DNA of 64,000 bases from Xiphias gladius (Eukaryota > Chordata > Actinopteri > Istiophoriformes > Xiphiidae). Under the pieces are notes generated by a model. It saw only the letters and a list, made by a program, of their open reading frames with translations, did not search any database and was not told where the DNA came from. Position numbers and translations under genes: made by a program. Shown piece by piece: positions 1 through 12,900 of the stretch. Location: positions 27,906,005 to 27,970,004 of the forward strand of contig NC_053414.1 of NCBI RefSeq assembly GCF_016859285.1. Direction: 5' to 3'. The stretch's first letter is position 1; each line of letters opens with the position of its first letter.

Positions 1-2892
1 CTGTCCTGCTTTTTATTGGATTTGGGAAAGTTTCCAGCAAACCCATTTAAACTCGTTCTCCAAATAGCATTATGTTTATTAAAAAACAGTGGTTATCCTC
101 ATCCTAAAATCCTTTTTTTTTGTGGCATTAAAAGTGAAAAGTAGTAGTAAAACATACTAATTGAAAATATGCATACTATAAAGCATAAATCTAACATCTG
201 TCTTGCCTGTTCATGTACCTTACCTAAGCCAGATGGGGTCATGTTGGGACAAAATAAGTCTGATCTTACATTTTTCCTTATCATACTTTGTAATAGTAGG
301 GGTAGTGAATATTTAAGATCCTTTACAGGATTTTTAATTTTAAAACAAGCCAATAAACAGTCAAGAAAATATCATTTTCCAGCTAGAAATGAGCAGCTGC
401 TGTTGTCTATCTGTGTCTGAAAGTAGGGACTGATTATTTTGAAAATTTTGAGAGGTAAATATGCCCCCGTTTTCTTTGCAAACTGCATATGTGGAATGCA
501 AGAATGGAAAGCTTAAAAGGTGTAACGACAGTAACTAAAGGAGACAGGGCGTACAATACTTAAAGCAGCGATTGGTCAAGTGCGTGGAAGTGACAGGGCT
601 TGAATTTCTTCCTGCAAGCTCACCTTTTTCAATCTTCGCACGACTACTTCCATCAGTTTTTATGTGGAAAACCAAATACAACACCTTTAGAAAGTGTGCG
701 TCATTATTCCTACTAGCCCAATCCTCACATCTCCGCCCTCTCTATGACGGTAGGCCTTTCAATCTGGCTTCAAGTGTTTTAGTGCACAACAGCTATAAAC
801 ACTTTTGCCTTCAGACGTGTTCAGACAACACATGTACAAAGTAGTTCATCTCAAGTATACTGGGCCCTTTATTTTCAACTAAATGAGGTGGCAAACAGAA
901 CAAACTCTATTCTCCTTTTCAACCAAAGCACATCTCCCCACTTGTCCTGCCTAGGGTGCCCACCCTCTGCTTAAAGGTAATCCTACACAAAAGTTCTTTA
1001 AATTCTTCTGTAGGCACAAAGACAAGGATTAGGAAAAGACTCTTTCTCACTGGCTCTTCCCTACATTTTCAGTTTACAAGCAGTAACATATTTCAAAATA
1101 CGCAGAGCAAAATGTAAAATTCACGCCGGATCCAGGGCATTTTTAATTTTGTACAAACCTAATGAAGCAGTCTGACTGTACAATGTCCTCTGACATGGTG
1201 TGTATGAACACATGCTAGGTTACTCTAACTGCTGTATAATGGATGAACCGTGCTGTGCCAGTGCTCTCTCTTCTACTGAGACCAACATGCTATCAGCTCA
1301 GATGGAAATCCTCCGTTCAATTATTTAAAACACATACAGCAGGCACTCATCTACAGAGTTGTACATACTGATTATGGAGGGGAATCTAGAGTCCCAGAAA
1401 ATCAGAACACAACAGGTTGACACTTTATACTACCCAGTTACTTTTCTGAAGTTGAAATATAAAGGCCCCAGAGGAATAAACCAACTCTCTCCAATCTCTA
1501 TTTCTTCTCATCTCCTATTCTATCTTCGCTTGAATATTTCATGCTTTATCTGTTGTTTGATGTTTTCTGCTCTCTGGCACAGACACAGGCTGACCAAAGA
1601 AAGGCGTATACATGTGCTGCGCTATGCGCTGTTATTTTACTGTTAAACTGGCAGAAGTTATGATGTAAGTTCATGGAAAAGTTAGAGATTGTGACACATT
1701 GGGTTTTTGTAATCTATTCAGCCTATCTAACTCCTTTCATTAGAAAGCCAGTCAGAAAGAGATTGAGTGAAAGGGAGCGTCTAAGTGCAGAGTCCTGATT
1801 GTGGTGTCTGTACTGTATGTTTTCCCCTGGTCAACCGAATGACCTACTAATACAACAATCACATAAGTGGACAAATGCAGACCCTCCAACAACTGCATAA
1901 TACAAAGTGCAGTGTCACATGGATTATGCAACATGCTTAGTGCAGGGAGAGTCCTGAATTGATGACACGCACACACACAGAGCAAACACACGCACAAGAT
2001 CTGCTGGGAGTTGAGACTCTTAAACAGGACTTGCAGGTTGCATTGGTTAAAACAAGTATTGCAAGACCTGCTGGACAACTCCAAACATGTGGCTGCCTTG
2101 TCGTTTCTCACCTCAAACACAAATGAGTCAAGAGCTTGGCTTATTACCGTTTCAAACTATTTCATTTAGAAACTACGCAAAGGAGGTGATCATTTTACAG
2201 GTCAAAAAGAAGTCCATCAATGTGACCTTTTCACTCCTTATACTTAGCTACTAGTCATTTTAGTATCCTAGGAATTGTAAGTAGTCCTGCTGCAATGAAA
2301 ATAATTTTGGATAAGAGATACAGCTACGTGCCTTAGCTATAATTGTGTTCAGTTCACTTTTGACTTTTGATTACCAGAGTGACAAGTAGCTTGATTCTAT
2401 TCCAAATGTTGCTCTCGTCATGGTGAGTCAGTAGCAGTCTCAATACCTCACAAGTTACAGCACAGTCATCCTGACAGGCCAACTTTCCCACCCCCACAAC
2501 CCAACAAACACATCAAAACTAAAGGGAAAAAATACAAACTTGCCTTGTCACAGAAAAGTCGATGTGACTCATAACGCAGGCTTGCATCTTTACTTGTCTG
2601 CTGTTTAAAAATCCACAAAGAGACAAGCAGAAGAGTGAAAGAATGATGCTTTTTCTTGCGATGGTAAGGGAAAGCAACAGAACATTTTCTGTCTCTCTCT
2701 CTGTCTGTCAGACATTCTCCCACACCTCTTCTCTGTCTGACTTCCATCTTTCCATCCATCTGGCCTGCTGTTCACCTCCTCTCTCTGCCTGCATGTTCTC
2801 TGTCTGACTGTTCCCTGGTTGGAAGGAACCTCTCAGAGCGACTCAGCACTTCTCAGACCCTGCCCTGAGCTCAGATCACATGACAAGGGTGG

Positions 2893-2893
<1 letters not shown>

Positions 2894-2972
<79 letters not shown>
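2894..2972. repeat. (CA)n microsatellite
   Basis: An essentially uninterrupted CA dinucleotide run of about 79 bases. Open frames here (TH or CV repeats) are artefacts of the repeat. It is separated by about 95 bases of unique sequence from a second CA run of similar length. Confidence 0.97.
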
Positions 2973-2974
<2 letters not shown>

Positions 2975-3064
2975 CACATGATCTTTCAACAACAGAGCTT
3001 TTGTTCCAAGTAACAGGGGCTGCTGGTAAAGATACAACGCCCTGCCTTGTGACCTGCCCTGCCC

Positions 3065-3067
<3 letters not shown>

Positions 3068-3143
<76 letters not shown>

Positions 3144-3146
3144 ACA
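3068..3146. repeat. (CA)n microsatellite
   Basis: Second long CA run, nearly perfect up to 3138, with one G interruption and a short continuation after it. Confidence 0.97.
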
Positions 3147-5165
3147 GATGACATAACAATCAAACACATGGCAGGGTTTACTTGATATCCATCCAGCCCA
3201 TACCCATCAACTTCACTGTAACTCAGCAGCTACAATGTTGTACTTAAGCTGTGTTTTTTCTCTCATGACTCAATAATCATTGCACTATTCCTAATGCTAG
3301 TTCCTTGTGACTCATTTCCAGTGCTTTGAAAGGTTTACGGTATTTGGTATAAAATGATCTGGGGTCAGAATAAACCTGAAACGATAAACGACTATGAAAA
3401 TTGCAGATTAATGTTCTCTCGATGTACTAATTGTTTCAGCTTTAAATTTGTCCTGATAACCACTGCAATCTTCAACATACACACTACAAGCTTCCCTTTG
3501 TAAAATCCAATCCCAGCCTTTTTGCTTTAATTGTATCAGCACTTGCCCTCCTCTCCTGTAACCGGTCACACACCCATCTCTCCACGGTAGCAATCCCTGC
3601 ACTCAGTGTCTGTATCTGGTCTTTTATCAACAGGCCTCTCATGTTTTAGCTCCGAAACAGAGCACTCAGGCACGACTGTGGCCACCCGGCAGAAACCTTC
3701 AGACCACAGTTCAACTGTTAGCTCACACTGCAGGAGATACCGGCTGAGCAAAAGGCAGGCTGGTCAATCATTTACCGGTACAAAGCAGACACAATACCCT
3801 ACAGCTGATACAGGAGACAAGCAGGTCCAAGTCTCTGGCCTCTGTACACTAAACAACACTACTTCACCACACACAATCAAAACTGTAAATTCCAGCAGCC
3901 TGCAGACCTGTAACTTAAAAAAAGAATACTGTGCTACATTAGTACATTAGATGTTGCTCATTTATATTGTCTTCAAAGACAGTAACCACAGGTAGGTGGC
4001 GACTGCATGGATATATATACGAGGAACTATTCAATATTTTTCAACAAACACAAATTGAAAGTTTTATTTAGTGTTTTAAATGATTACTTGAACATGAATT
4101 ATTTCTCATTTTAAGAACTGCTTTATCATTTGAGTAGTTTCTCAGTTGAAAGGCTTTTTTTCTTTTCAGACAAAGCAGTTATAGTTTTAGGACACTTTGA
4201 GCTTAGTTTAGATGAACGTTTTTCATTCTTTTTTTGTCATTTGACCCTTTTTTTTTTAAAAGTAATTATTAGTTAAAACATGAGCATGGAAAAATCCAAT
4301 AGTTTTTGCTCCCCATTCTCCAAATAAAGTAAATCACATTGAATGTCAAAAAGTAGTATAGGGAGGGAAGTAAATCTTCACACCAGCTGTTAACTAATTC
4401 AAATTTTCAACGAGCCATGAGAAAATGGAAGAAACTACTGACAAAGTCTTACCATGTTGAGAGAATGCCACCGGGATCAATGGCCTACTCATCACCACCT
4501 GCTCCTACGTTAAATTGCATATTGCAGGCTAACAATACCATGCCCTCACTTGCTATCCAACAAAGCCAACATAAGTTTACGTGTGTTGACACTAATCTTG
4601 TTTAATTGTGGCAATGACTCTGACACATTTGGGGGAAAAAAAAAAAAAAAGGTAAACAGGTCATAATACCTCTGACACATAAAAAAAAGGTAATGAGGTC
4701 AGATCCAAAATCAAAGTGGTTACGATTACAACCCCCGGCTGGCCGCCTGTTTTCACTGCTTACAAATGAAGAGCTATGAAAGACAACAAGGAGTATGTAA
4801 GGCATGTACAGCCAGTGACAGGGGGAATCCACTGTTGCGTTGGTACCTTTGCTCTTCAGTGCGGCTAACCTTGTCAATAAATTATTAGCCAGCACTTTCT
4901 TTATTTACATACAGTTGCTTAACAATAGTATAACTAGCCGGCGACGAGATCTTGCGCTAGAAGACGCGTTTGAAGAATCTGACATTCTGAGAGCACGTCG
5001 CACACATGCGGCGGCTAAAGAGGAAAAAAAACCCAAAACTAAATATTGACATTAACTTAGCTAACGTTAGCTAGCTTAGTTAGCATTGTGACAAAAACAA
5101 GCTGTCAGAGAAGAAACACAACACACCATGTGGTTAATGCTGGCTAATCAGATCACCTCACTTAC

Positions 5166-5264
5166 CGTGAAATCCTTGTCTTTGCTTCTAACTGGTAACC
5201 AAGTTTACAGGGAGCAGCCTGTCGTTAGCTGGCTGGCTAAAGGGAGTTTGCTCTGTGTGTGTGG

Positions 5265-5306
<42 letters not shown>

Positions 5307-5330
5307 CATCCAGTAACCTCTCTCTCTCCT
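5166..5330 (-). other. Candidate non-coding first exon
   Basis: On the minus strand a good splice donor (CACG then GTAAGTG) ends at 5166, directly downstream of a CpG-rich promoter-like block. There is no long open frame, so if transcribed this is 5' UTR. A (GT)n tract lies inside the interval. In human, ELF2 lies beyond MGARP and also begins with non-coding exons, so elf2 is one candidate, but nothing in the sequence proves it. The right boundary (transcription start) is a guess. Confidence 0.25.
5255..5305. repeat. (GT)n microsatellite
   Basis: GT dinucleotide run with one short interruption (GGTT) near its left end. Confidence 0.95.
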
Positions 5331-5660
5331 CCTCTCTCCGGACGACTCTGCTCTCCTGCGGACCGACAGGCGGAGGAGTCCAGTTGCTATTGGTAACGCT
5401 ATCTAACCTCAGGCTAGCTGTCTGTTATTCATAATGAGGTGCCCTGGCGCCCGCAGACGGATGAGTACGAAGACCTCGGCGCTCCTGGTGTCTCCTGTGG
5501 GACAGTAAACGAATGAAGGTGCCGCCGTGGGGGCTTCGCCACTCTGCTAATGGAGACTGACTCCGTTGTCAGTTTAGTCTCCGCTTGTTCGGGCAAATTA
5601 CACTCGAGACGTCACGACGTGCAACAAACAATCAGGGCTCATCAGGATAAACTCAGCCAT
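5331..5660 (-). promoter_or_regulatory. CpG-rich putative promoter
   Basis: The block is clearly richer in CpG than its AT-rich flanks. It contains a CCAAT box on the minus strand (ATTGG at 5389-5393) and a near-consensus cAMP-response element (GACGTCAC at 5608-5615). These fit a promoter driving a left-going transcript; a right-going transcript is not excluded. The inference rests on base composition and motifs only. Confidence 0.45.
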
Positions 5661-6976
5661 TATTTTTTTTTCTTTGTTTTCAAACAACCTACATTCTGTT
5701 CCATTCCGCAAGGTAGAACCAGCGGATAAATAGTGTTGTTGTTTTTTTTAAAGAAGGTATTTTCTTGCTTCTCTTTGCCTTGAGGCAGTAATGATAGTCA
5801 TTAGAGTCAGAGGTTGAAAAAAAAAAAAAAGAAGAAGAAGCTCATAACAAGCTAATATCTAAATACCTGGACCAATAATCAAATGATAGCTGTCTGTCTC
5901 CACCAAGCGGTCAGTACACTAGCACTCACTTTAGCACGGTCGTTCATTAGTAGGACGGGTCCACACAATATCAGGCACAGCAAAACCTAGTTGGTGTTTT
6001 ATACATGACTTTATTTAAAGTGTCTATGTGAACACATTATCATGACAACAGAGACAACATCCTCAAGTGAAACGGGAAAACTGGTAGGCTATATTAACTA
6101 TTTCATATAGTGATATAATTTATTGTCAATGTGTGATAGTTTATGCAGTGCACCTATAATTATATTTAAAGCAAAGCATCCATCTACAAATCTTAGAGAA
6201 TTGAATGCATGTTACTATTCAATATAATCATCTAGTGTAAGCGTATAAAGGACCTACTTATAATCTATTTATCGATCTGTTTTGCACAAGGTAAAATATA
6301 GACAACAGTAACACAAAAAATAGAAATTAAATATGCGCCAAAATATGAGCATACTATTGATATCATTCTTAAAAAGCAAATATCAGCATTGGTGCAGTAT
6401 TTTTCACTGATGTTTTTGTGATGATTTCTTCTAGGAATGCATCCCTTAATATAATTTTAAAGTTAGTGTTTATAATGGTCTAATGGTCTTAAAATGCTTA
6501 CGTACCTCAAGATAGCCATGCCTGCACCTTCATTTGTGCTATGACAGAAGTGAGGAGAATGTCTATCTGTATGGTATCATTTCAGCTGAAAACATGCTGA
6601 AAAGTGCACCCCCCCCCCCACTTCAAAATCATGGTAGAGTTTGTAGATATTGGTAGGCTAACACACCATCACAGTAACAACAGACCACTTCCAATGCCTA
6701 TTGTAACACCTTTAAAGAAACTTATGTTCCATTTAACTGGTCATGAAAAGCTTTTGCAAGTGTCACCTAGAGGACAAGAGACATAATGGGAATCATTTTA
6801 CAACTGCTAATGCAGATTGGACAGGAACAGAAGGAGAACATACAAGAAACTCTGTAATAACATTTCAGAAAGGACACATTAGTTGAACCAGTGGTTAGTT
6901 CTCTTCGTGTTGTTTTCATGGGTCATCTTGGTTTGACTGACAGATAGGCGAGTGTTGTGGAAGGCACACTGTCATG
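5661..6976. other. AT-rich non-coding stretch
   Basis: I see no gene here. A poly-C run lies near 6609. A TTTATT at 6010-6015 reads as AATAAA on the minus strand and could be the poly(A) signal of an mgarp transcript using the candidate terminal exon at 6977-7017. Confidence 0.4.
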
Positions 6977-7017
6977 TCATGACTGGGCGGTCGCCACCAT
7001 CGTCGTCTCTGTGGCTG
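6977..7017 (-). CDS. mgarp: Candidate distal terminal coding exon of mgarp
   Basis: On the minus strand a pyrimidine-rich acceptor (seven T, then GTAG) precedes a 41-nt open segment entered in phase 1. It encodes TATETTMVATAQS and then a TGA stop, if joined to a phase-1 donor inside the large exon upstream (CAAA then GTAAGG, exon end at 9077). Both the phase and the Ala/Thr/Glu composition fit the rest of mgarp. It is short, so chance is a real alternative. Confidence 0.35.
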
Positions 7018-7768
7018 CTACAAAAAAAGCACAGCACCAGTTTTTGTACAGTGGACATTCATGAGTTTAATGTACACCACTCTGTGATTTTGCAACATCC
7101 TTATCCTAGAGTTTTAAATAAGTAGAATGGACATTTGGTACATATCGGTGCAGCCTTTAGAACTTGCATTATTAAACACTTTCTGTAATAGGCTGTCCGA
7201 TCAATTTCGAGGGCGAGTAGGATTTAAGGAGTGCTCTGAGAAAAGTGTGTTCTAGGAGTGTTCATGAGTCACACTGGCCTCACCAACGCTGAGCATTTAA
7301 ATGAAGCTGTCTGAGAATAATACTTATCCTGAAGATGTCCATTCTACTATCTCTAGCTCTACACAGACAGCTGTCGTTGTGCTGCTTTTAACTGATTACC
7401 TTCTTAACTGTACTATTACATCACTGAGCAGCTTTTTACAGTCCAGATAGACACCTTTGGCTCTGTGGATATAGGCAGAAATACAGTACATCTGGTCAGA
7501 GCCAAATACAGTGTAGACTCTGGTTCTGTGATCTTTTCAAGGGATAAAGTGAACAGCAGTGGTTATCGATTGAGCCACATCGTGTTCTTTATTATGTGCT
7601 GTTAATGTGATGCTTAAAAAGGAATGTTTATCTAAATCTAGAAATCGGGAAGCCCTCACAAATGCCCTTCTTCCTACCAGCAATATTTTTCTTTTTGTAA
7701 GATGTTGCTTCGTATGCTCTTTTTCCCAAGACTCGACATAGCAAAAACTGTAAACAAAACATGAAGAG

Positions 7769-7839
7769 ACTGAGCTCGCATCAAATGGAAAATGTTAAGC
7801 ACATCTAACTTAACATTTTCCATTTGATGCAAGCTCAGT
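7769..7839. repeat. Near-perfect 31-bp inverted repeat (hairpin)
   Basis: Arms at 7769-7799 and 7809-7839 are reverse complements with one mismatch (7777 against 7831) and a 9-base loop. The flanks show weaker complementarity beyond the arms. Such a structure could be a foldback mobile element, a palindrome formed by template switching, or a hairpin RNA precursor. I do not recognise a known microRNA. Confidence 0.85.
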
Positions 7840-8325
7840 TTATGTGTTTCTAGTTAGCTTTCAAACTGAAAGGTCCTTTATTAGAAAGATTTTAAGGTCG
7901 TAGCTGGGGCAGTTATCGTTAAAGATAAATGTCAGCCCAGAACAAAGGAAACACAGGTTGAGAGTAACCCTGAGAAAATGTCCACCCTCACAGTTAACTT
8001 TGGGAGAAGGGTCCTGTATCAACTCTGACACAAACCTTTATTAAAGACTAATTAAGGGCCAGATCTGTTTTTTTTATCCGATCATCTTCATAAGCCTTCT
8101 GTGTATTGAAACACATTAATCCATGTCTGTCATTGCCGCTCTGACAAATGTTCACTTTGCTGCCATCTGGTGGCTGAAATCCTGAAGGATTTATAATGGG
8201 AAACTATTTTGTCTTCCAGGCAAAAAATAATCTGGAAACATTTTAGTCCCCCTATTTAGCATTTACAAGCAATGGATTAACATTATAATGTCATCACAAG
8301 CCGATGTAAAAGGACATATTAAGTG

Positions 8326-8331
8326 TTTATT
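8326..8331 (-). terminator. Candidate poly(A) signal for mgarp
   Basis: AATAAA on the minus strand, about 730 bases downstream of the stop in the exon at 9063-9988. I see no canonical signal closer to that stop. Confidence 0.35.
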
Positions 8332-9062
8332 AACGTATAGAATTTGTCAACAATTATAACTTTACTTATGAAGACATTTTATATTTTTACAACTGTATTT
8401 TACTATGTTGTCATTAATTTTCTGTTTATAAAGCAGCCTCCACATTCGGAATTACAGTTGTTGGTAAATACATTAATGCACATGCATAGCTGCTTACGAC
8501 TACTTTATAGTGTGTTATAAACTATTAAATTTTTATGTGCTGCTTATGGATGCTAAATAGGAGGATTTAAAGTAAAGTGTTAACGTAAAGGGGATCTGAG
8601 GACAAACCTTCCACCAACCTACCCTACTTACCTTAGTCCACTGTTTTTCAAGTGTTGTCTAATACAAGCCGTAGCAGTGGTTGTCATTATTTAAGCCATC
8701 AAAACAGCGTTAACGGTACATTACGTCCATTTGGACTGTAGATAATGAACATAATATGGAATTAACTGTGCATTATTGAAATTTCCTAAACTGGCCAGGC
8801 ACAAGTATTTCTTATTTGACATCACTGTATCATGGTTAAATTTGAATGATCTACTTGTCAGTCTCACAAGTTTGTTTGAGCTTAGAAATATCAAAAATGC
8901 TAAAGTTTTGCGGGCTGATGAATGTGGGTTAATTGATTGTTGAATAGTACTGTACTGATTTCCCTGCTTTAGATTTAACAGGACAACAGGAATATATAAT
9001 ATGTAGAATTAAAGTAATGCCCAAAACAGGCATGAGGTGTTCAAAAACTGTTGACTGGCAGC

Positions 9063-9988
9063 CTATATGTCCTTACTTTGTCCCTCCATCAGTGACACCG
9101 CCTCCTTGGCCTCATGTGTTACAGCCACCTCTCCCTCACTGAGCAGCTCCCCTCCCAAAGCAGCAGGTGACGCCACCTCCTCTCCAGCTGAAGGAGCGGA
9201 GTGGCAGGAGTGGCAGTGCTTCGCCTCGTGTGCCGGAGCTTCCGATGTGGATTGCTGTTCAGCAGCTGAAAGAACTTCCAGATCGGCTCCAGTGGAGGCA
9301 GCTGCCAGCTGAGTCATGTCCACAACTGCTGCGGCTTCACCGTGCGTCGACGCAACTTCGGCGGCCTCCCCTGCTGAAGCTTCATCCGCTCCCTCCTCCA
9401 CTGATGTCTCAGCAGCAGGTGTCATCTCATCTGGTGATGTTTCATTCACTGGAGGAGCTTCAGCAGCGGTGCTGGCCTCCTCAGCAGGTGCGACTTCCTC
9501 AGCTGTATCTTCAGGTGAGGCCTCTGCAGAAGAGACGGCTTCCTCAGGAGCAGCTTCAGGGACCGGTGCCTCATGCTCAGCTTGAACCTCTTCCGCCTCC
9601 TCCACTGTCGCTTCCTCAGGAGGAGATGCAGCTGCTTCCTCCTCCTGCCTTGCAGCAGGAACCGACGTCTCCTCTGTAATCACCTCTTCAGCAGATGGAG
9701 CTTCTGCAACTTCTGCATCAGCCACTTCCTCAACAGCACCAGTCTCTGCAGACTTCAGCTCCTCCTCGCTCGCTACAACAGCTTCCTCTTCAGCTGCCTC
9801 CTCAGCTGCCACCTCTGTGGACGCTTCCAGGACTACTGCTTCTACGATCTCCACTGTGGTGTCCGAATCTTTAACCTCTATTTGTTGGACAGCTTTCACC
9901 AGACTCGTCTCCCCGACGGAAGCTGCGGCGATCTCAGCTGTAGAGCCTGCCAAGGCCTTCACAGCTGTGAAGAGATCTGGAGTAGCCT
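9063..9988 (-). CDS. mgarp: mgarp large acidic exon (tail exon B)
   Basis: An excellent pyrimidine-rich acceptor (TACTTCAG) opens a 926-nt exon in phase 1, ending at a TAG at 9063-9065. It encodes about 307 residues of very biased composition (Ala, Glu, Val, Ser, Thr), with few aromatic or basic residues, matching the acidic C-terminal tail of MGARP. One local exception is a Cys/His cluster (HCHSCH) encoded near 9201-9218. A possible internal donor at 9077 (CAAA then GTAAGG) would turn it into a 912-nt phase 1-1 internal exon joined to a distal terminal exon. Plus-strand open frames over this exon are shadows of the bias. Confidence 0.8.
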
Positions 9989-12900
9989 CTGAAGTAGGGA
10001 AGGAGGAGAGGAATTAATGGCTGAGGAAGATATTTTATACAGAACATTCGAATTTTCAGTATCCAGTATAATTGCCTTAATATCAAATTAAGAATATCAA
10101 ATATAAAACTTGTACTGTAAAGGTATTGTATTTTTATGTTCACTTTACTGAGGGATAGTTTTTCTGAGGGAGTAAAAACCCTCTTGCACTAAGAATCTAA
10201 TTCTCATTTCCAAATAACTTTGTGGTAAAGAAAAGAGGGGAATTATATCTGCTATACACAGCACATTTTTTTTTTGGTATGACATACTATGCTTTATTGT
10301 ATAAATTCCACTTACCTTGACCTTGATGTCTATCACTGGATGCTCTACAGTCAACACAGGTTCAGGAAAGGCTCTACAGGAGACTACCTGCCCAGTTCAT
10401 GCTCCTACTTTTAGAAAAAGTGTCCTGTGATACAGTGTATCTGGTGATAACTCTTAAATCTTACGTAAATTGGTATGATAGCGCTAAATTGAAATATAGA
10501 ATATCTATATGGCTTTCCAGACAGGGAATAACCCCTGGATGGAAAAATTGTAATGGTGATTTCAACATAGCGTTCACAGATATTAGTTACATGGCATTTA
10601 TGTATGTTTTGCTACGTAGTATGTAATGTAATGGGAGTCAGGGGGTTAGGCTGCCACTCACACTGTCCCATGATGTTCCTGTCCGTCACCCCACCCTGGC
10701 AAATCACCAGGACAGCCTAAAAATGAGCACTGTAATCCTGGATTAGTCTTAACCTGTCTGTGAGGCAGCTTTAAACTGCACTGGTCAAAATTTAAATAAA
10801 AGGCTCATACAAAGCTGTAATTTATCAATGAAAACTGTGGTAAATTTTCAGGATAAAGAAAAAAAAAAAATGTTCAAGCTGTACACACTTTTAAGCATGT
10901 GGTGGGTTGAGGATTTAAAAAAAAAAAAAAAAATCTTCTTGAGCAGGACCTGCCACATACATCTGATAGTTTCATTCTACCCGTCTCTGCCTGTTGTACA
11001 ACCTTATGAATAAATTTATGCAGATTAATCTATTACAGACACTTAGGTGAGGGCAGGTAGAATTGTGCTTCTAGCTTCGGTTTTTTTTAACCTTTTGTTT
11101 TATGTTGTTGCATATAAAAAACAAAATAAAAAAAAAATAAAAAATTCTGTGATTGCTAATGGATTACTCCGGTCTCGGCAAACTTTTCTTCCAATTAAAA
11201 ATTGTGTGTGAAATGCCTGTGATAAAGGGCTATACAATTCAACTGACTATCAGAAATATATCAGCATAGTCATGTGAAACGTGGAGAAAAATTCTTAGGA
11301 TCTTTGTCGTTCAATGTTCCACTTGATTGCACAGGAGCATGAAAACGGCACAGGGATTCTTCAGGCAAGGAGGCATTTCTACAGAAGAGGGTGTTTCTAT
11401 ATCTACAGTATAATTATTACAATATTTACTGCGTCACATTCACCTGCTTTGGTCAAAGCAACGAGCAAAAGCATCTAAGAGTGTCAAATGTATTTGGGCC
11501 ACAAATTAGCCCTGGACAGATTTGATATTGATTCTGATCCACTCTTGGACAAAACCTCCCAATCTTTTGATAAATGCAAACAATAATCATGTTTAAAAAA
11601 CACAACCTTGAATATACAGACAGACATTCACCACGCAAGAATAAAAATGCAATATCAAACCAAAAAAAAAAGAGTAACTTTGTCTTTATTGAAGCACATC
11701 AAACGTACTTATCATCCAGTGATGTATTATTCTTTGAACACTTAACTGTATTAATCATCATGCCAACTTTCGTGGCTCAGACAGAGATGAATCAGTTCTC
11801 TTTTCTGTAGTGTTCCCTGAAAGATTAGTTTCACAGTTAAAGAGACAGAGAGTTGGAGCAGAAGTGTGTTTAAACACTTAAAAAAAAAAAAAAAAAAAAA
11901 CTAAAAAGAAAAATGGCTTTCGGAGAAAAGGCTGGAAAAGATGTCATGATGTAGAGACATGGGTGAGTTATATGAAGTGGGCGCAGGCTGGTGTAATTGT
12001 AGATAGATAACTAATAAAAATGTAGTAATGGAAATAAGTTTCTGAATGTATGGCACAAAAAGACAAAAGGAAAATTCTGAAATAAGAGGACAAAAGAAAA
12101 TCCCATTTGAACTTTTTCTCACCATGAGAAACAGGATTTTATAGGAGTCAAGAATACCAGACAAGAGCTGCAGTCTAGAAAAGAAAAAAAAAAAAAAAAA
12201 AAACACAACTAACTAGTTTTTGGTCACACTTCACAGAGAGACAGAGTTAAATCTGAAGGAGTTCCACCGTCCCACCGTTTGTACAATAATCCTAAACTTA
12301 GCCAGGAATCATGGGACATAGCTGGAAGTAAGCATTTGCTGAGCAGAGGATGTCCGAGAGAAACAAGACTGAACAATTTCTTAAATGGACTGCATTCATC
12401 CACCATCACAACATTTTTAGATAAGTAGAGGAACAGATGATGCAGGACCGTGTCTTGTTTTTAAGGGCACTTCCAATATGATTTTACTGAGAACAACATT
12501 AGTTATCAACTCTGCTCTATCCCTTATATCACCCCCTTCAACACTCCTCTACTAACGGTACAGCAGCCAAAGCATAATTTGGATTAGCTCTGCTCTGGTG
12601 AAGAGGATTCCTATAGAAACTGAATTTTCCAAAGTGAATCTGTTTAGACAGCCTAATGCCAAATATTATGGTCCGGCTCTGAAGGTTGGGGTGAGGTAAA
12701 GGGAAGAAAGGCACCTGAAAACTGGACTGATGAACCCCTCACTGGTATTCACTAACCAACTGGAAGTGAAAACTAAATGCTTTTTTTTCCTCTTTACTAA
12801 AACAGGGGTTTATGAGTCCTTTTTTCCTGGGCCCAGAGAGGCGGGACACAGCACAAATAACTTCTAGCCCTCCTTTCTGGCCAAACTATAATCGAGCTTC

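Larger units (their letters stand above)
1..5165. other. Non-coding stretch, possible first intron of a left-going gene
   Basis: I see no open frame with protein-like composition and no convincing coding exon on either strand. The stretch is AT-rich and broken up by two long CA microsatellites near 2.9 and 3.1 kb. If the candidate first exon just to the right is real, this is the start of its first intron and the coding exons lie beyond the left edge. Otherwise it is intergenic. Confidence 0.4.
7018..9062. other. Non-coding stretch: probable mgarp 3' UTR and intron/intergenic DNA
   Basis: Just left of the mgarp stop codon at 9063 this should be 3' UTR. A minus-strand AATAAA (TTTATT at 8326-8331), about 730 bases past the stop, is a plausible poly(A) signal. 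A long foldback lies at 7769-7839. I see no other gene. Confidence 0.45.

Noticed and set aside
2819-3169. Open frames of Thr-His or Cys-Val repeats on both strands
   Set aside because: They are produced entirely by the CA microsatellites.
9067-9992. Long plus-strand frames rich in Ser/Ala or Leu/Pro over the mgarp exon
   Set aside because: Shadows of the strongly biased GCT/GAG/GAA codons on the minus strand; the minus frame has the acceptor, phase and family composition.
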